Under the pieces are notes generated by a model that saw only the letters and a list, made by a program, of their open reading frames with translations, was not told the origin of the DNA and searched no databases. DNA of 64,000 nucleotides, from positions 62,001 through 126,000 of the forward strand of contig NZ_SNVW01000010.1 in the NCBI RefSeq assembly GCF_004361695.1, in the 5' to 3' direction. This document shows positions 34,705 to 43,606 of the stretch, in pieces. Position numbers and translations under genes: made by a program. Position 1 is the first letter of the stretch. Each line of letters opens with the position of its first letter. Origin of the DNA: Curtobacterium flaccumfaciens (GTDB lineage: Bacteria; Actinomycetota; Actinomycetes; Actinomycetales; Microbacteriaceae).

Positions 34705-35634
34705 TCAGCCCTGGCGTGCTCCGTCCTGCGCCTTCGCGAGTGCCGGCATGAGCGCGCTGACGTCCTGGTCCTGGTTCGACAGCACCACGATGTCGACGCG
34801 GCGGTTCAGGGTGAGGTCGGCGTCCGTCCCGCCCTTCGCGAGGGGCCGGCTCGACCCGAACCCGACGCTCTGGACGTGCTCCGCCGGCATCCCGCCCCGC
34901 TCGACGAGGTCCCGCAGCACGCCCGTCGCCCGCGCGGCGCTGAGCTCCCAGTTCGTCGCGTACGGCGCGGTCGAGTTCCGCTGGTCGGCGTGGCCCTCGA
35001 CGCTGACGTCGTGGCTGCTCGTCCGGAGCACCGGCGCGATCGCGTCCATGATCCGCTTCGCCTGGTCGGACAGGTCCGCGCTGTTCGTCGTGAAGTACGT
35101 CTCGCTGCCGATCAGCCGCACCGTGAGGCCGCGGGCGTCGACCGTGAACTGCACGTTCGCGGTCTGCCCGGCCTTGTCGAGGTTGCCCTTGATGGCCGCT
35201 TCGATCGCCTTGAGGTCGTCGAGCTCCTTCTGCGCCGCGGCGAGGTCCGCCTTGGTCGCGGTCGTCGGAACCACGGTCGACGCCGGGTCGACGTTGGTGT
35301 CCTTCGTGCCGGACGAGGCGGTGGAGTGGTCCGCCTGGGACTTGTCGACCGAGTAGCCGGAGCCGTCCTTCACCTCGTCCTTCGTGACGACCGTGCCGGA
35401 CGCGGTGTCGACCTTCTGCGACTTCACCTCGCCGAAGCCGGTCGCGAGCGAGTTCTTCAGCTGGATGTACTTCTGCTGGTCGACCGTCGACATCGCGAAG
35501 AGCACCAGGAACATGCACATCAGCACCGTGATCATGTCCATGTAGGACGCCATCCAGCGCTCGTCGGGGTGCTCGGCGTCGTCGTGGGACTTCTTCGCAC
35601 GACCGCGGCCGCGGCCGCGGGGGTTGGCGCTCAT
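34705..35634 (-). CDS. motB: Flagellar stator protein MotB
   Basis: This 309-residue stator subunit anchors to peptidoglycan. The single membrane helix carries the proton-binding Asp33 (YMDMITVLMCMFLVLFAM). After a periplasmic linker of about 120 residues, an OmpA-like peptidoglycan-binding domain follows (VSVEGHADQRNST near 225, then LSAARATGVLRDLVERGGMP). The basic N-terminus (GRGRGRAKK) is cytoplasmic. It overlaps nothing and starts three bases after motA. Confidence 0.96.
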   Translation of the reverse strand: MSANPRGRGRGRAKKSHDDAEHPDERWMASYMDMITVLMCMFLVLFAMSTVDQQKYIQLKNSLATGFGEVKSQKVDTASGTVVTKDEVKDGSGYSVDKSQADHSTASSGTKDTNVDPASTVVPTTATKADLAAAQKELDDLKAIEAAIKGNLDKAGQTANVQFTVDARGLTVRLIGSETYFTTNSADLSDQAKRIMDAIAPVLRTSSHDVSVEGHADQRNSTAPYATNWELSAARATGVLRDLVERGGMPAEHVQSVGFGSSRPLAKGGTDADLTLNRRVDIVVLSNQDQDVSALMPALAKAQDGARQG

Positions 35635-35636
35635 CG

Positions 35637-36461
35637 TCAGGCCGCCAGCTGCTGGTCGTCGAGTCCGGCGTCGCCCTTGCCGGCCTTCGCCTTGCCGCCC
35701 TTGGCATCGCCCCGGGCCGACGGCGGCACCATCGCGGTGAGGCGCTCACCGAGGAGTCGCGGCTGGCTGCCGGCCTGCACGGCGAGGAGCCCCTCCATCA
35801 GGAGCGTCTGCCGGTCGGCCTCGAGCTGCGCGAGCTTCCGGAGCTTGCCGCCGATGGGCAGCCACATGAAGTTGGCGGTGAGGAGCCCCCAGAGGGTCGC
35901 GACGAAGGCGCTCGCGATGAGGGGCCCGAGCTCGTCCGGCTTGCCGAGGTTCGCGAGCACGTGGGTCAGCGACACCACGGTGCCGATGATGCCGACGGTC
36001 GGGGCGAAACCGCCGAGACCCATGAAGAACGCACTCGCACTCCGCACCGGGGCCGCGTTCGACTCGATCTCGTCCTCGAGCAGGATCCGCAGCTCGTCGC
36101 CGTCGGTTCCGTCCGCGATGTTCTGCAGCGCCTTCTTCATGAACGGGTCGTCGTGCTTGTCGGCCTCCTGCTCGAGCGCGAGCAGGCCGTTCGCCCGGGC
36201 GGTCTCGGCGAGCCCGACCACGTCGTCGATGACCGCCTGGGGCGGGGTGACCTTGCCGGTGAACGCCTTCGGGACGGCCTTGAAGCTGGCGATCGCGTCC
36301 TTCAGCGTGGTGCTCGCGATGCCGCAGCCGATGGTGGCGCCGAACACGAGCAGCATCGGCGCGGGGAGGAACAGGCCGGCGAGCTCGACGTGCTCCATCT
36401 CGACCATGCCGAAGAGGGCGCCGAAGGCCAGCAGGATCCCGATGATCGTCGCGATGTCCAT
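35637..36461 (-). CDS. motA: Flagellar stator protein MotA
   Basis: This 274-residue proton-channel subunit has four membrane helices. Typical features are the first helix (TIIGILLAFGALFGMVEM), the loop with charged residues contacting FliG (about 90-125), and helices 3-4 (GFAPTVGIIGTVVSLTHVLA; LWGLLTANFMWLPIGGKL). The C-terminal 25 residues are a Gly/Ala/Lys tail. It ends two bases before motB. Confidence 0.96.
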   Translation of the reverse strand: MDIATIIGILLAFGALFGMVEMEHVELAGLFLPAPMLLVFGATIGCGIASTTLKDAIASFKAVPKAFTGKVTPPQAVIDDVVGLAETARANGLLALEQEADKHDDPFMKKALQNIADGTDGDELRILLEDEIESNAAPVRSASAFFMGLGGFAPTVGIIGTVVSLTHVLANLGKPDELGPLIASAFVATLWGLLTANFMWLPIGGKLRKLAQLEADRQTLLMEGLLAVQAGSQPRLLGERLTAMVPPSARGDAKGGKAKAGKGDAGLDDQQLAA

Positions 36462-36462
36462 C

Positions 36463-36768
36463 TCAGCGGCCCCCGTCCTGCGTGCGGGGTGCGCGGTCGG
36501 CGCCGGTCGCTCGCCCGTGGATCGGGGCGACGGCCGCCAGGGTGGGCTGCGGGCCGGTGGCGTTCCGCGGCTCCGACCCGTACGCGATGGTGACGATCCG
36601 GGCGCGGTACGCGGCGATCCGGTCGATGACCTCGGCCATGGACTCGCGCACGATGTACTTCGCGCCGTCGACCATGATGAGGGTCGTGTCCGGCGTCTCC
36701 TGGATGCGCTCCACGAGGTCCGGGTTGACAGCGAATCCGCTGCCGTTGAGTCGTGTGACGACGATCAT
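36463..36768 (-). CDS. flbD: FlbD-type flagellar protein, extended
   Basis: This 101-residue protein starts with the FlbD/SwrD signature (MIVVTRLNGSGFAVNPDLVE, then ETPDTTLIMVDGAKYIVRES). In Bacillus the homologue SwrD raises motor power, so a link to the stators is plausible. The C-terminal 35 residues are longer than usual. It is the first gene of the second flagellar block, and its promoter must lie in 36769-37024 because the genes upstream run the other way. Confidence 0.88.
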   Translation of the reverse strand: MIVVTRLNGSGFAVNPDLVERIQETPDTTLIMVDGAKYIVRESMAEVIDRIAAYRARIVTIAYGSEPRNATGPQPTLAAVAPIHGRATGADRAPRTQDGGR

Positions 36769-36891
36769 GGCCCGTCCTGGTTCTCGATCGTCCCGCCGCC
36801 GTCCGTGGGGCGGGATGCGGCCCGTCCGTGGGCCTGCACGGAGGACTATCGGCGGCCGTGCGGATGCCGTTAGCGGCTGCCGGGGTGCCGT

Positions 36892-36925
36892 TCGTGGCCG
36901 CCCGTCGTGGCCGCCCGTCGTGGCG
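36892..36925. repeat. Short direct repeat CGTGGCCGCCCGT
   Basis: Two and a half adjacent copies of a 13-base unit lie in the divergent region between flbD and the DUF4397 gene. No clear promoter can be read from it. Confidence 0.5.
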
Positions 36926-37024
36926 CGCCGGAATCCGTCACGTCGGGGTGCATCCGATCGGGGTCCCCGGCCGGTAGTGGGGGTACGACGTCGACGACGA
37001 CGTCGTGGGAGAAGGAGACCAACC

Positions 37025-37888
37025 ATGCGCAAGACCATCGCCACCGGCCTCAGTGCCGGCGTCCTGCTCGCCGCGGCTGCGGCCGTGATGCCCGCGACCG
37101 CTGCGACCGCCGCCACCGGCGACGCCACGCTCTCCGTCCTGCACGCCGTGCCCGCCGTCACCGTCGACGTGTACCTCGACGGCAAGCGCGCCCTCGACGA
37201 CTTCACGCCGGGCTCCCTCGCCGGCCCGATGATGGTGCCGGCCGGTGCCCACCAGCTCGCGATCACGGCGTCCGACGCCGCGGACGCCTCGAAGCCGATC
37301 ATCGGCCCGGTGGACGTGACGCTCGACGGCGGCGCGAACTACACCGCGGTTGCCCATGACAAGACGGACGGTTCGCCCACCGCCACGCTCTTCACGAACG
37401 ACACGTCGGCGGTCCCCGCCGGCCAGGGGCGTCTGATCGTCCGGCACGTCGCAGCGGCACCCGCCGTCGACGTCCTCGCCGGGGGCAAGGCCGTGGTCTC
37501 GAACCTCGCCAACCCGGACGAGCAGGCGCTCGTGCTGCCTGCCGGCACCGTCTCTGCCGCGGTCGCGGCGACCGGCACCACCGACCCGGTGATCGGCCCG
37601 GCGGACGTCGCGGTGACGGCCGGCGCCGACACCATCGTGTACGCGTGGGGCAGCCTCGACGACGGCAACCTCGCCCTCGCCACGCAGACGATCGAGGGCC
37701 TCGGTGGGACCCCGAACGGCGTCCCGGCGGGCAACGCCGGACTCGTCGCGACGAACACCGCGCCGCTCGCCGGCGGTGCGGCCGGGATCGCCGCGGCAGC
37801 GATCGCCGCAGCCGTGGCCGTCGGCGCCGTGGTGCTCCGCCGCCACCACCTGACGGCGTCCGCCGAGCGCGAGGACTCGGGGCGCTGA
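37025..37888 (+). CDS. Exported DUF4397 domain surface protein
   Basis: This 287-residue exported protein has a signal peptide (1-30), two DUF4397 beta-sandwich units (about 35-145 and 150-245, both with LHAVPAVTVDVYLDGK-like starts) and a C-terminal membrane helix (AAAIAAAVAVGAVVL) with a short cytoplasmic tail. I see no LPxTG-like motif. GAGAAGGAG lies nine bases upstream. It heads an operon with a class F sortase, an ECF sigma factor and an anti-sigma factor, suggesting a regulated surface module. Confidence 0.88.
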   Translation: MRKTIATGLSAGVLLAAAAAVMPATAATAATGDATLSVLHAVPAVTVDVYLDGKRALDDFTPGSLAGPMMVPAGAHQLAITASDAADASKPIIGPVDVTLDGGANYTAVAHDKTDGSPTATLFTNDTSAVPAGQGRLIVRHVAAAPAVDVLAGGKAVVSNLANPDEQALVLPAGTVSAAVAATGTTDPVIGPADVAVTAGADTIVYAWGSLDDGNLALATQTIEGLGGTPNGVPAGNAGLVATNTAPLAGGAAGIAAAAIAAAVAVGAVVLRRHHLTASAEREDSGR

Positions 37889-37902
37889 ACACGCTCCGGA
37901 CG

Positions 37903-38541
37903 GTGCGGTCCGCCGCGACGACGCTCGTCGTCGCCGCGGCGGCCCTCGCCGCACTGACCGGGTGCTCGCCGGCCGGGACCCCCACCCCCGGCGGGCACCC
38001 CTCGCTCGCCCCCACGGCGACGCCGACCCCGGTGCCGTCCGCGTTCTCCACCGCGGTGCCGCAGGCCGCGGCGACGCTCCCGCCCGTCCGGCAGCTCGCG
38101 GCGCCGACGCGGATCGACGTGGACTGGGCCGGCGTCTCGGCCGCCGTCCGCCCCGAGGGCGTCGACGACGCGGGCGCGATGGCGCTCCCCCCGGACCCGG
38201 CCGTCGCCGGCTGGTACCGGTTCGGCGCCGCACCGTCCTCGCCGGATGGCACCGTCGTGATCGCGGCGCACGTCGACGCGGTCGGCTACGGCACCGGACC
38301 GTTCGCCCACCTGCAGGACGTGCCGGACGGCACGACCGTGACCCTCACCGACAGTGCGGGGGCCGGGACCCGGTGGCGGATCACCTCGGTCAGCATGCTC
38401 GAGAAGCAGGGGCTGCCCTGGGCCTCGGTGTTCCGCGACGACGGACCGCGACAGCTGGTGCTCGTCACCTGCGGCGGCGCGTTCGACACCACCACCCACC
38501 ACTACGAGAGCAACCTCGTCATCACCGCCGACCCGGCGTGA
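37903..38541 (+). CDS. Class F-type sortase, lipoprotein
   Basis: This 212-residue transpeptidase-like protein has a lipoprotein signal with lipobox LTGC near residue 22. The sortase core has His123 (VIAAHVDAVG) and Cys190 (VLVTCGGAFD), matching the H...TC pair of class F. The usual Arg in the motif after the Cys (H-Y-R-D-N) reads HYESN here, so the third catalytic residue may be replaced or elsewhere. The GTG start at 37903 is a choice: a CTG overlapping the previous stop is also possible. Confidence 0.82.
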   Translation: MRSAATTLVVAAAALAALTGCSPAGTPTPGGHPSLAPTATPTPVPSAFSTAVPQAAATLPPVRQLAAPTRIDVDWAGVSAAVRPEGVDDAGAMALPPDPAVAGWYRFGAAPSSPDGTVVIAAHVDAVGYGTGPFAHLQDVPDGTTVTLTDSAGAGTRWRITSVSMLEKQGLPWASVFRDDGPRQLVLVTCGGAFDTTTHHYESNLVITADPA

Positions 38542-38629
38542 GGAGACCGGGACGACCATGGGCGACACGCCGGACCGAGCCGTACGATCAGGGTGTGGTC
38601 GACGAGGACCGCAGCAGCGACAGGACGAC

Positions 38630-39175
38630 GTGACGACCACCCTCCCGGACGACGGCGAACTCTCCGACGCGTTCAGCGCCGGCAGCGAGCACGCCCTCCG
38701 CGCGGTGTACGACCGGTGGTCGTCGCTCGTCTACTCCCTCGCCCTCCGTGCGCTGGCGGAGCCCGCCGCCGCCGAGGACGTCACCCAGCAGGTGTTCGTG
38801 AAGGCCTGGCAACGGAGCGCCAGCTACGACCCATCGCGGGCCCCGCTCGGCGCCTGGCTCGTCGGGATCACCCGGAACTGCATCGCGGACGCCCTGAACG
38901 AACGCCGTCGGCACGCCAGCGCCGCCGACCCCGACGTCGTCGAGGAGACCACGGCAGCGCCGGAACCGGCCTTCGACATCGCCGAGCTGGCACTCGTCGC
39001 CGGGGAGCTCGACCGGCTCGGCGAGGTCCCGCGGCGCGTCATGCGACTGGCGTTCTACGACGACCTCAGCCATCGTGAGATCGCCGAACGACTCGACCTG
39101 CCCCTCGGCACCGTCAAGAGTCACATCCACCGAAGTCTGGCTCGGCTCCGAACACGCTTGGAGGTGATCGAATGA
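38630..39175 (+). CDS. ECF-type RNA polymerase sigma factor
   Basis: This 181-residue sigma-70 family ECF factor has region 2 at about 20-85 (AAAEDVTQQVFVKAWQRSAS) and region 4 at about 120-178, with the HTH SHREIAERLDLPLGTVKSHI. It redirects RNA polymerase to a regulon probably including this operon. GTG 38630 is preferred over ATG 38558, which would add 24 low-complexity residues before region 2. The stop overlaps the anti-sigma gene by four bases. Confidence 0.9.
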   Translation: MTTTLPDDGELSDAFSAGSEHALRAVYDRWSSLVYSLALRALAEPAAAEDVTQQVFVKAWQRSASYDPSRAPLGAWLVGITRNCIADALNERRRHASAADPDVVEETTAAPEPAFDIAELALVAGELDRLGEVPRRVMRLAFYDDLSHREIAERLDLPLGTVKSHIHRSLARLRTRLEVIE

Positions 39176-39993
39176 AGCACGTCGACGACGAGACCCTGGC
39201 GATGCTCGCGGTCTCCGACGAGGTGGCGGACAACGACGTCGCCGCGCACCTGGCGTCCTGCCAGCTCTGCCGCGACGAGGTCGCGGCACTGCAGCGCGTC
39301 GCGGCGGTGACCCGGTCGTCTGCGGACGTCGGGCTGACCGCGCCGCCGGAGCGGGTGTGGGACCGGATCGCGGCGGAGATCGCCGACACCGAGCGGGCGC
39401 CGGTCGACGCCGTCGACACTCGGCGTCCTGCGGCGCCGACGCAACCGCGCGCGGACACCGCGCCCCACCGCAGCCGGCCGCGCGGCAGCGACCAGGACCG
39501 CCCCCGCAGCGCCGACCGCAACCGGCCCCGCAACCGTCGTCGCGTCCTCGCCGCCGTGCTCTCCGGCGTCGGCGTGCTGGCGGTCCTGGTCGGCATCGGC
39601 GTCGTGACCGGCGTCGTGCCCGGACTCCCCCGCGGCGGCTCCGAGACCGTGCTGGCCAGCGCCCAGCTCGACGCCCTGCCGTCGTGGAAGGGCTCGAGCG
39701 GCACCGCCGAGCTCGAACGCGACCGCGACGGTCGCACCACCCTCGTCGTCGACCTCCGCGGTGCTCGTGACGAACCGGAGGCCGGCGGCCTCCGCGAGGT
39801 CTGGATGATGCGTGCCGACCTCAAGGGCCTGGTGAGCGTCGGCTTCCTCGACGGTGACCGCGGCCGCTTCACGGTGCCGGCGGCGATGGACACCGCGGCC
39901 TTCCCGGTGGTCGACGTGTCGGCCGAGGCGGACGACGGCGATCCGACGCACTCCGGCGACTCGATCGTGCGCGGGACCCTGTCACGGCCCTGA
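39172..39993 (+). CDS. Anti-sigma factor (zinc-finger, RskA-like)
   Basis: This 273-residue membrane anti-sigma factor has the ZAS motif HxxxCxxC (His26, Cys30, Cys33), which binds its sigma partner and is often redox-sensitive. An Arg/Pro-rich linker follows (about 85-125), then one membrane helix (VLAAVLSGVGVLAVLVGIGV) and an extracytoplasmic RskA-like domain (about 160-273). It is translationally coupled to the sigma gene. Confidence 0.9.
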   Translation: MKHVDDETLAMLAVSDEVADNDVAAHLASCQLCRDEVAALQRVAAVTRSSADVGLTAPPERVWDRIAAEIADTERAPVDAVDTRRPAAPTQPRADTAPHRSRPRGSDQDRPRSADRNRPRNRRRVLAAVLSGVGVLAVLVGIGVVTGVVPGLPRGGSETVLASAQLDALPSWKGSSGTAELERDRDGRTTLVVDLRGARDEPEAGGLREVWMMRADLKGLVSVGFLDGDRGRFTVPAAMDTAAFPVVDVSAEADDGDPTHSGDSIVRGTLSRP

Positions 39994-40028
39994 CCCTCGC
40001 GGGTCCCTCGCGTCCCCCGAATTCTCAG

Positions 40029-40039
40029 ATACGACGTAT
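40029..40039. promoter_or_regulatory. Short palindrome upstream of the HTH-MurA-like gene
   Basis: ATACGACGTAT is an odd perfect palindrome in a locally AT-richer stretch 73 bases before the gene. The product has its own HTH, so this might be an autoregulatory site; there is only positional support. Confidence 0.25.
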
Positions 40040-40111
40040 TCAACCTGCAAAGCCGGTGAATCGGGTGATCCGCACCGCTGCTTTATCTCACCAGCGTGTT
40101 AGCGTGACGCC

Positions 40112-41680
40112 ATGTCCGACACCACCACCGTCGTCAGTCCCGCCGTCACCGCCACGACGGCACCCCTCCGCGAGGTCGGCGCCCTCATCCGGGGCGCCCG
40201 CAAGGGACGCAGCATGACCCAGGCGCAACTCGCCGAACGGGTCGGCACCAGCCAGAGCGCGATCAACCGCATCGAGCAGGGCGGGCAGAACCTGTCCCTC
40301 GAGATGCTCACCCGCATCAGTGACGCCCTCGACCAGCAGATCGTCTCGATCGGCGGAGCACCGCAGCGTGCACACCTGCGCGTGCAGGGCGGCCGGAAGC
40401 TCAGCGGCTCCATCGCGGTTAACTCGAGCAAGAACGCCGCCGTGGCGCTCCTCTGCGCCTCGCTCCTCAACCGCGGCGTCACGCGTCTGCACCGGGTCGC
40501 ACGCATCGTCGAGGTCGACCGGATCATCGACGTGCTCCGCAGCCTCGGCGCGACCGTCACCTGGTCGGAGGACGGCGAGACCCTCGAGATCGTCGCCCCT
40601 GCCGACCTCCGCCTCGATGCCATCGACGCCGACGCCGCCCGCCGCACCCGCAGCGTCCTCATGTTCCTCGGCCCGCTCAGTGGCCGGTACGAGTCCTTCC
40701 GCCTGCCCTACGCCGGCGGCTGCGACCTCGGCACGCGCACGGTCGAACCGCACCTCATCGCCCTGCGGCCCTTCGGCGTCGACGTCGAGGCGACCTCCGG
40801 CTGGTACGAGGTCGGCGTCGCGAACACCGCCGTCCCGACGAAGTCCGTCGTCCTCACCGAGCGCGGCGACACCGTGACCGAGAACGCCATCCTCGCCGCG
40901 GCCGCCCGCGACGGCGAGACCGTCATCCGGAACGCCAGCCCCAACTACATGGTGCAGGACCTCTGCTTCTTCCTCGAGCTGCTCGGGGTGCGCATCGAGG
41001 GCATCGGCACGACCACCCTCCGGATCACCGGCAAGAGCCGCATCGACGAGGTCGTGGACTACTGGCCGAGCGAGGACCCGGTCGAGGCGATGAGCCTCCT
41101 CACCGCGGGGATCGTCACCGCGTCGACGCTCACCGTCACCCGCGCGCCGATCGAGTTCCTCGAGATCGAGCTCGCGACCCTCGCCGAGATGGGCCTGCGG
41201 TTCGACGTGTCCGAGGAGTACCCCGCCGCCAACCGCCGCACCCGCCTGGTCGACATCACGGTGCACCCGTCCGAGCTGCACGCCCCGATCGACAAGATCC
41301 ACGCGATGCCGTTCCCGGGTCTCAACATCGACAACCTGCCGTTCTTCGTCGTCATCGCCGCGATGGCCGAGGGCACCACGCTCGTGCACGACTGGGTCTA
41401 CGAGGGCCGGGCGATCCACCTGCTCGACCTCACCCGCCTCGGTGCGAGCGTCACGCTCCGCGACCCGCACCGCCTCGACGTGACCGGTCCGACGCACTTC
41501 TCCGGTGCCGAGGTGAGCTGCCCGCCGGCCCTCCGGCCCGCGGTCGTGATCCTGCTGGCGATGCTCGCGGCGAAGGGCGAGAGCGTCCTCCGTAACGTGG
41601 GCATCATCGCCCGCGGCTACGAGCAGCTGCAGGAGCGCCTCAACTCGCTCGGCGCGTCCATCGAGACGTTCCACGACTGA
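40112..41680 (+). CDS. HTH-XRE domain fused to a MurA-like enolpyruvyl transferase
   Basis: This 522-residue fusion begins with an XRE-type DNA-binding domain (about 20-80: SMTQAQLAERVGTSQSAINR). A full EPT fold follows (about 88-515), as in MurA, which adds enolpyruvate to UDP-GlcNAc for peptidoglycan. Active-site positions look kept: Lys107-Asn108 (SSKNAAV), Cys204 in GGCDLGTRTVEP, an Asp in GLNIDNLP and an Arg in ALRPAVVIL. It could be a second, regulatory MurA. Similar fusions are seen in actinobacteria. It stands alone; catalytic activity and DNA binding are unproven. Confidence 0.85.
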   Translation: MSDTTTVVSPAVTATTAPLREVGALIRGARKGRSMTQAQLAERVGTSQSAINRIEQGGQNLSLEMLTRISDALDQQIVSIGGAPQRAHLRVQGGRKLSGSIAVNSSKNAAVALLCASLLNRGVTRLHRVARIVEVDRIIDVLRSLGATVTWSEDGETLEIVAPADLRLDAIDADAARRTRSVLMFLGPLSGRYESFRLPYAGGCDLGTRTVEPHLIALRPFGVDVEATSGWYEVGVANTAVPTKSVVLTERGDTVTENAILAAAARDGETVIRNASPNYMVQDLCFFLELLGVRIEGIGTTTLRITGKSRIDEVVDYWPSEDPVEAMSLLTAGIVTASTLTVTRAPIEFLEIELATLAEMGLRFDVSEEYPAANRRTRLVDITVHPSELHAPIDKIHAMPFPGLNIDNLPFFVVIAAMAEGTTLVHDWVYEGRAIHLLDLTRLGASVTLRDPHRLDVTGPTHFSGAEVSCPPALRPAVVILLAMLAAKGESVLRNVGIIARGYEQLQERLNSLGASIETFHD

Positions 41681-41748
41681 GGCGCACCCCGCCGCCCAAG
41701 CACCCGAGCGGGCAGGGTTCGTCACGCTCGACGCCGGCGACCGGCCGG

Positions 41749-41767
41749 TTCCGCCCGCTGGGCGGAA
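41749..41767. repeat. Short GC palindrome in intergenic repeat patch
   Basis: TTCCGCCC and GGGCGGAA surround a 3-base loop. Thirty bases upstream lies TTCGTCACGCTCGAC (41718-41732), the same string that begins the repeat units at 21332 and 21638. Confidence 0.6.
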
Positions 41768-41806
41768 TGCGCGTGACGCGTCGTGCGCTCTCGACGCGCC
41801 CAACTG

Positions 41807-41852
41807 ACGGCCTGGAGGCGCGGTGCCAGCCCGCACCGCGCCTCCAGGCCGT
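41807..41852. repeat. Interspersed palindrome (GCCTGGAGGCGCGG element)
   Basis: Two perfect 20-base arms (ACGGCCTGGAGGCGCGGTGC and its complement) surround a 6-base loop. It is the best-formed copy in the window and lies between the HTH-MurA-like gene and the antiporter gene. Confidence 0.85.
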
Positions 41853-41957
41853 CGTCGGTACCGTCTCGGGCTCGCCACCGGTCCGCAGGACGCGACCGGG
41901 TGGGCGCGCACAGCGCACGGCGCGTTGACTGGAGTGTCGGCCGAACGAGGAGTGCGT

Positions 41958-43538
41958 GTGCTGGGACCTGAACTGGTGGTCGTGCTCGGCCTCGCCATCG
42001 CCGTGACGGCGGGGATCGCCGACCGCATCCGGGTCGCGCCGCCGGTGCTGCTGCTGGTGATCGGGGCCGGGCTGGCGCTCGTGCCGGAGTTCACGCACGT
42101 GCAGCTGCCCGCCGACGCCGTCCTGCTGCTCTTCCTGCCCGCGCTGCTGTACTGGGAGAGCCTCACGACGTCGCTGCGGGAGATCCGCAAGAACCTCCGG
42201 GGCATCGTGCTGATGGGGACCCTGCTCGTCGTCGTGACCGCCGGCGCGGTCGCGGTGCTGCTCCACCTGCTCGGACTGCCGTGGGGGCCGGCTTGGGTGC
42301 TCGGCGCCGCGGTCGCGCCGACCGACGCGACGGCCGTCGGGGTGCTCACGAAGATGCTCCCGCGGCGGAACGTCACCGTGCTCCGGGCGGAGAGCCTGGT
42401 GAACGACGGCACCACGCTCGTCGTCTACGGGATCGCCGTCGCGGTGACCGTCGGCACGCAGGAGCTCACCTTCTGGGGCGTGTCCGGCATGCTCGTGCTG
42501 TCCTACCTCGGCGGGGTCGCGGCCGGGCTCGCCGCGGCGTGGCTCGGCACGCTCGTCCTCCGTCGGGTCGACACCGTGGTGCTCGAGAACATGGTGACGC
42601 TGCTCGTGCCGTTCGCCGCGTTCCTCGCCGCCGAGGCCATCGGCGCGTCCGGGGTGTTGGCGGTGGTCGCGGCCGGGATCGTGGTCAGCCAGGTCGCGCC
42701 GAAGCTCGACCGTGCCGAGACCCGGCAGCAGGTCCGGGCGTTCTGGTCCTTCCTGACGTTCCTGCTGAACGGGTCCCTGTTCGTGCTCGTCGGAATCGAG
42801 GCGATGGTCGCGGCACGCGCCCTCGACGCGTCGGAGCTGCTGCGCGCCACCGGGATCATCGCCGCGGTGGCCGTCGCGCTCGTGCTCGTGCGGTTCGCGT
42901 TCCTCAACGCGGCCGGGGGCGCGGTCTGGCTGGTCACCCGACGGACCGGCGGTGCGCCGCGGGAGGGCCACCGCGACCGGCTCGTGAGCGGCTTCGCCGG
43001 GTTCCGCGGCGCCGTGTCCCTCGCGATGGCGGTCGCCGTGCCGCGCACGCTGGAGTCGGGTGCCGCGTTCCCGGACCGCGACCTCATCGTCTTCGTCACC
43101 GCCGGGGTCGTCGTCGTGACGATCGTCGGCCAGGCGCTCGTGCTGCCGGCTGTGCTGAGGTACGCCGCGCTTCCCGAGGACGAGTCCGTCGGCGAGGAAC
43201 GGCGGTACGCCGAACGGACCGCGATCCAGGAGGCGCTCGACGCCCTCCCCCGGCTCGCGCGGTCCACCGGCGCCGACCGTGCCACCGTCGAGCGGGTGCG
43301 GAAGGACTACGAGGCGCACCTCGACGTCATCCAGGCGCGCGAGGAAGAGGACGACGACCACCCGGCGCTGCAGCGGCACGACAGTGCGGTCGCCCTCGAG
43401 CTCGCGCTCGTGCAGCACAAGGCCGCCACGCTGCTGCGGCTGCGGGACGCCGACGAGATCGACGACCTGGTGCTGCGGCAGGTGCGCGCGGGGTACGACG
43501 CGGAGGAGGCGCGGTTGGACGGGTCGACGCCGGTCTGA
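41958..43538 (+). CDS. CPA1-type Na+/H+ antiporter
   Basis: This 526-residue transporter exchanges cytoplasmic sodium for protons. It has about 12 membrane helices, with the CPA1 motifs APTDATAVGVL and ESLVNDGTTLVVYG (conserved Asp residues). A cytoplasmic tail of about 120 charged residues includes an acidic run (EEEDDDH). A GTG at 41958 is the start because GAGGAG lies five bases upstream; the upstream frame is repeat sequence. Confidence 0.9.
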   Translation: MLGPELVVVLGLAIAVTAGIADRIRVAPPVLLLVIGAGLALVPEFTHVQLPADAVLLLFLPALLYWESLTTSLREIRKNLRGIVLMGTLLVVVTAGAVAVLLHLLGLPWGPAWVLGAAVAPTDATAVGVLTKMLPRRNVTVLRAESLVNDGTTLVVYGIAVAVTVGTQELTFWGVSGMLVLSYLGGVAAGLAAAWLGTLVLRRVDTVVLENMVTLLVPFAAFLAAEAIGASGVLAVVAAGIVVSQVAPKLDRAETRQQVRAFWSFLTFLLNGSLFVLVGIEAMVAARALDASELLRATGIIAAVAVALVLVRFAFLNAAGGAVWLVTRRTGGAPREGHRDRLVSGFAGFRGAVSLAMAVAVPRTLESGAAFPDRDLIVFVTAGVVVVTIVGQALVLPAVLRYAALPEDESVGEERRYAERTAIQEALDALPRLARSTGADRATVERVRKDYEAHLDVIQAREEEDDDHPALQRHDSAVALELALVQHKAATLLRLRDADEIDDLVLRQVRAGYDAEEARLDGSTPV

Positions 43539-43606
43539 GCGGGCCGGGCGCGGGGTCGCCGTCGGGTGCGGTCCCTATGCGCTTTCGGGCGCGTCGGGTG
43601 CGGTCG

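Noticed and set aside
38558-38629. ATG at 38558 as the start of the ECF sigma gene
   Set aside because: It would add 24 Arg/Gln-rich residues with no similarity to sigma factors; GTG 38630 gives a normal region 2 spacing.
40088-42415. A 775-codon open frame on the minus strand opposite the HTH-MurA-like and antiporter genes
   Set aside because: It covers two well-supported genes and the intergenic repeats, its translation is low complexity with no domain, and such antisense frames are expected at this GC content.
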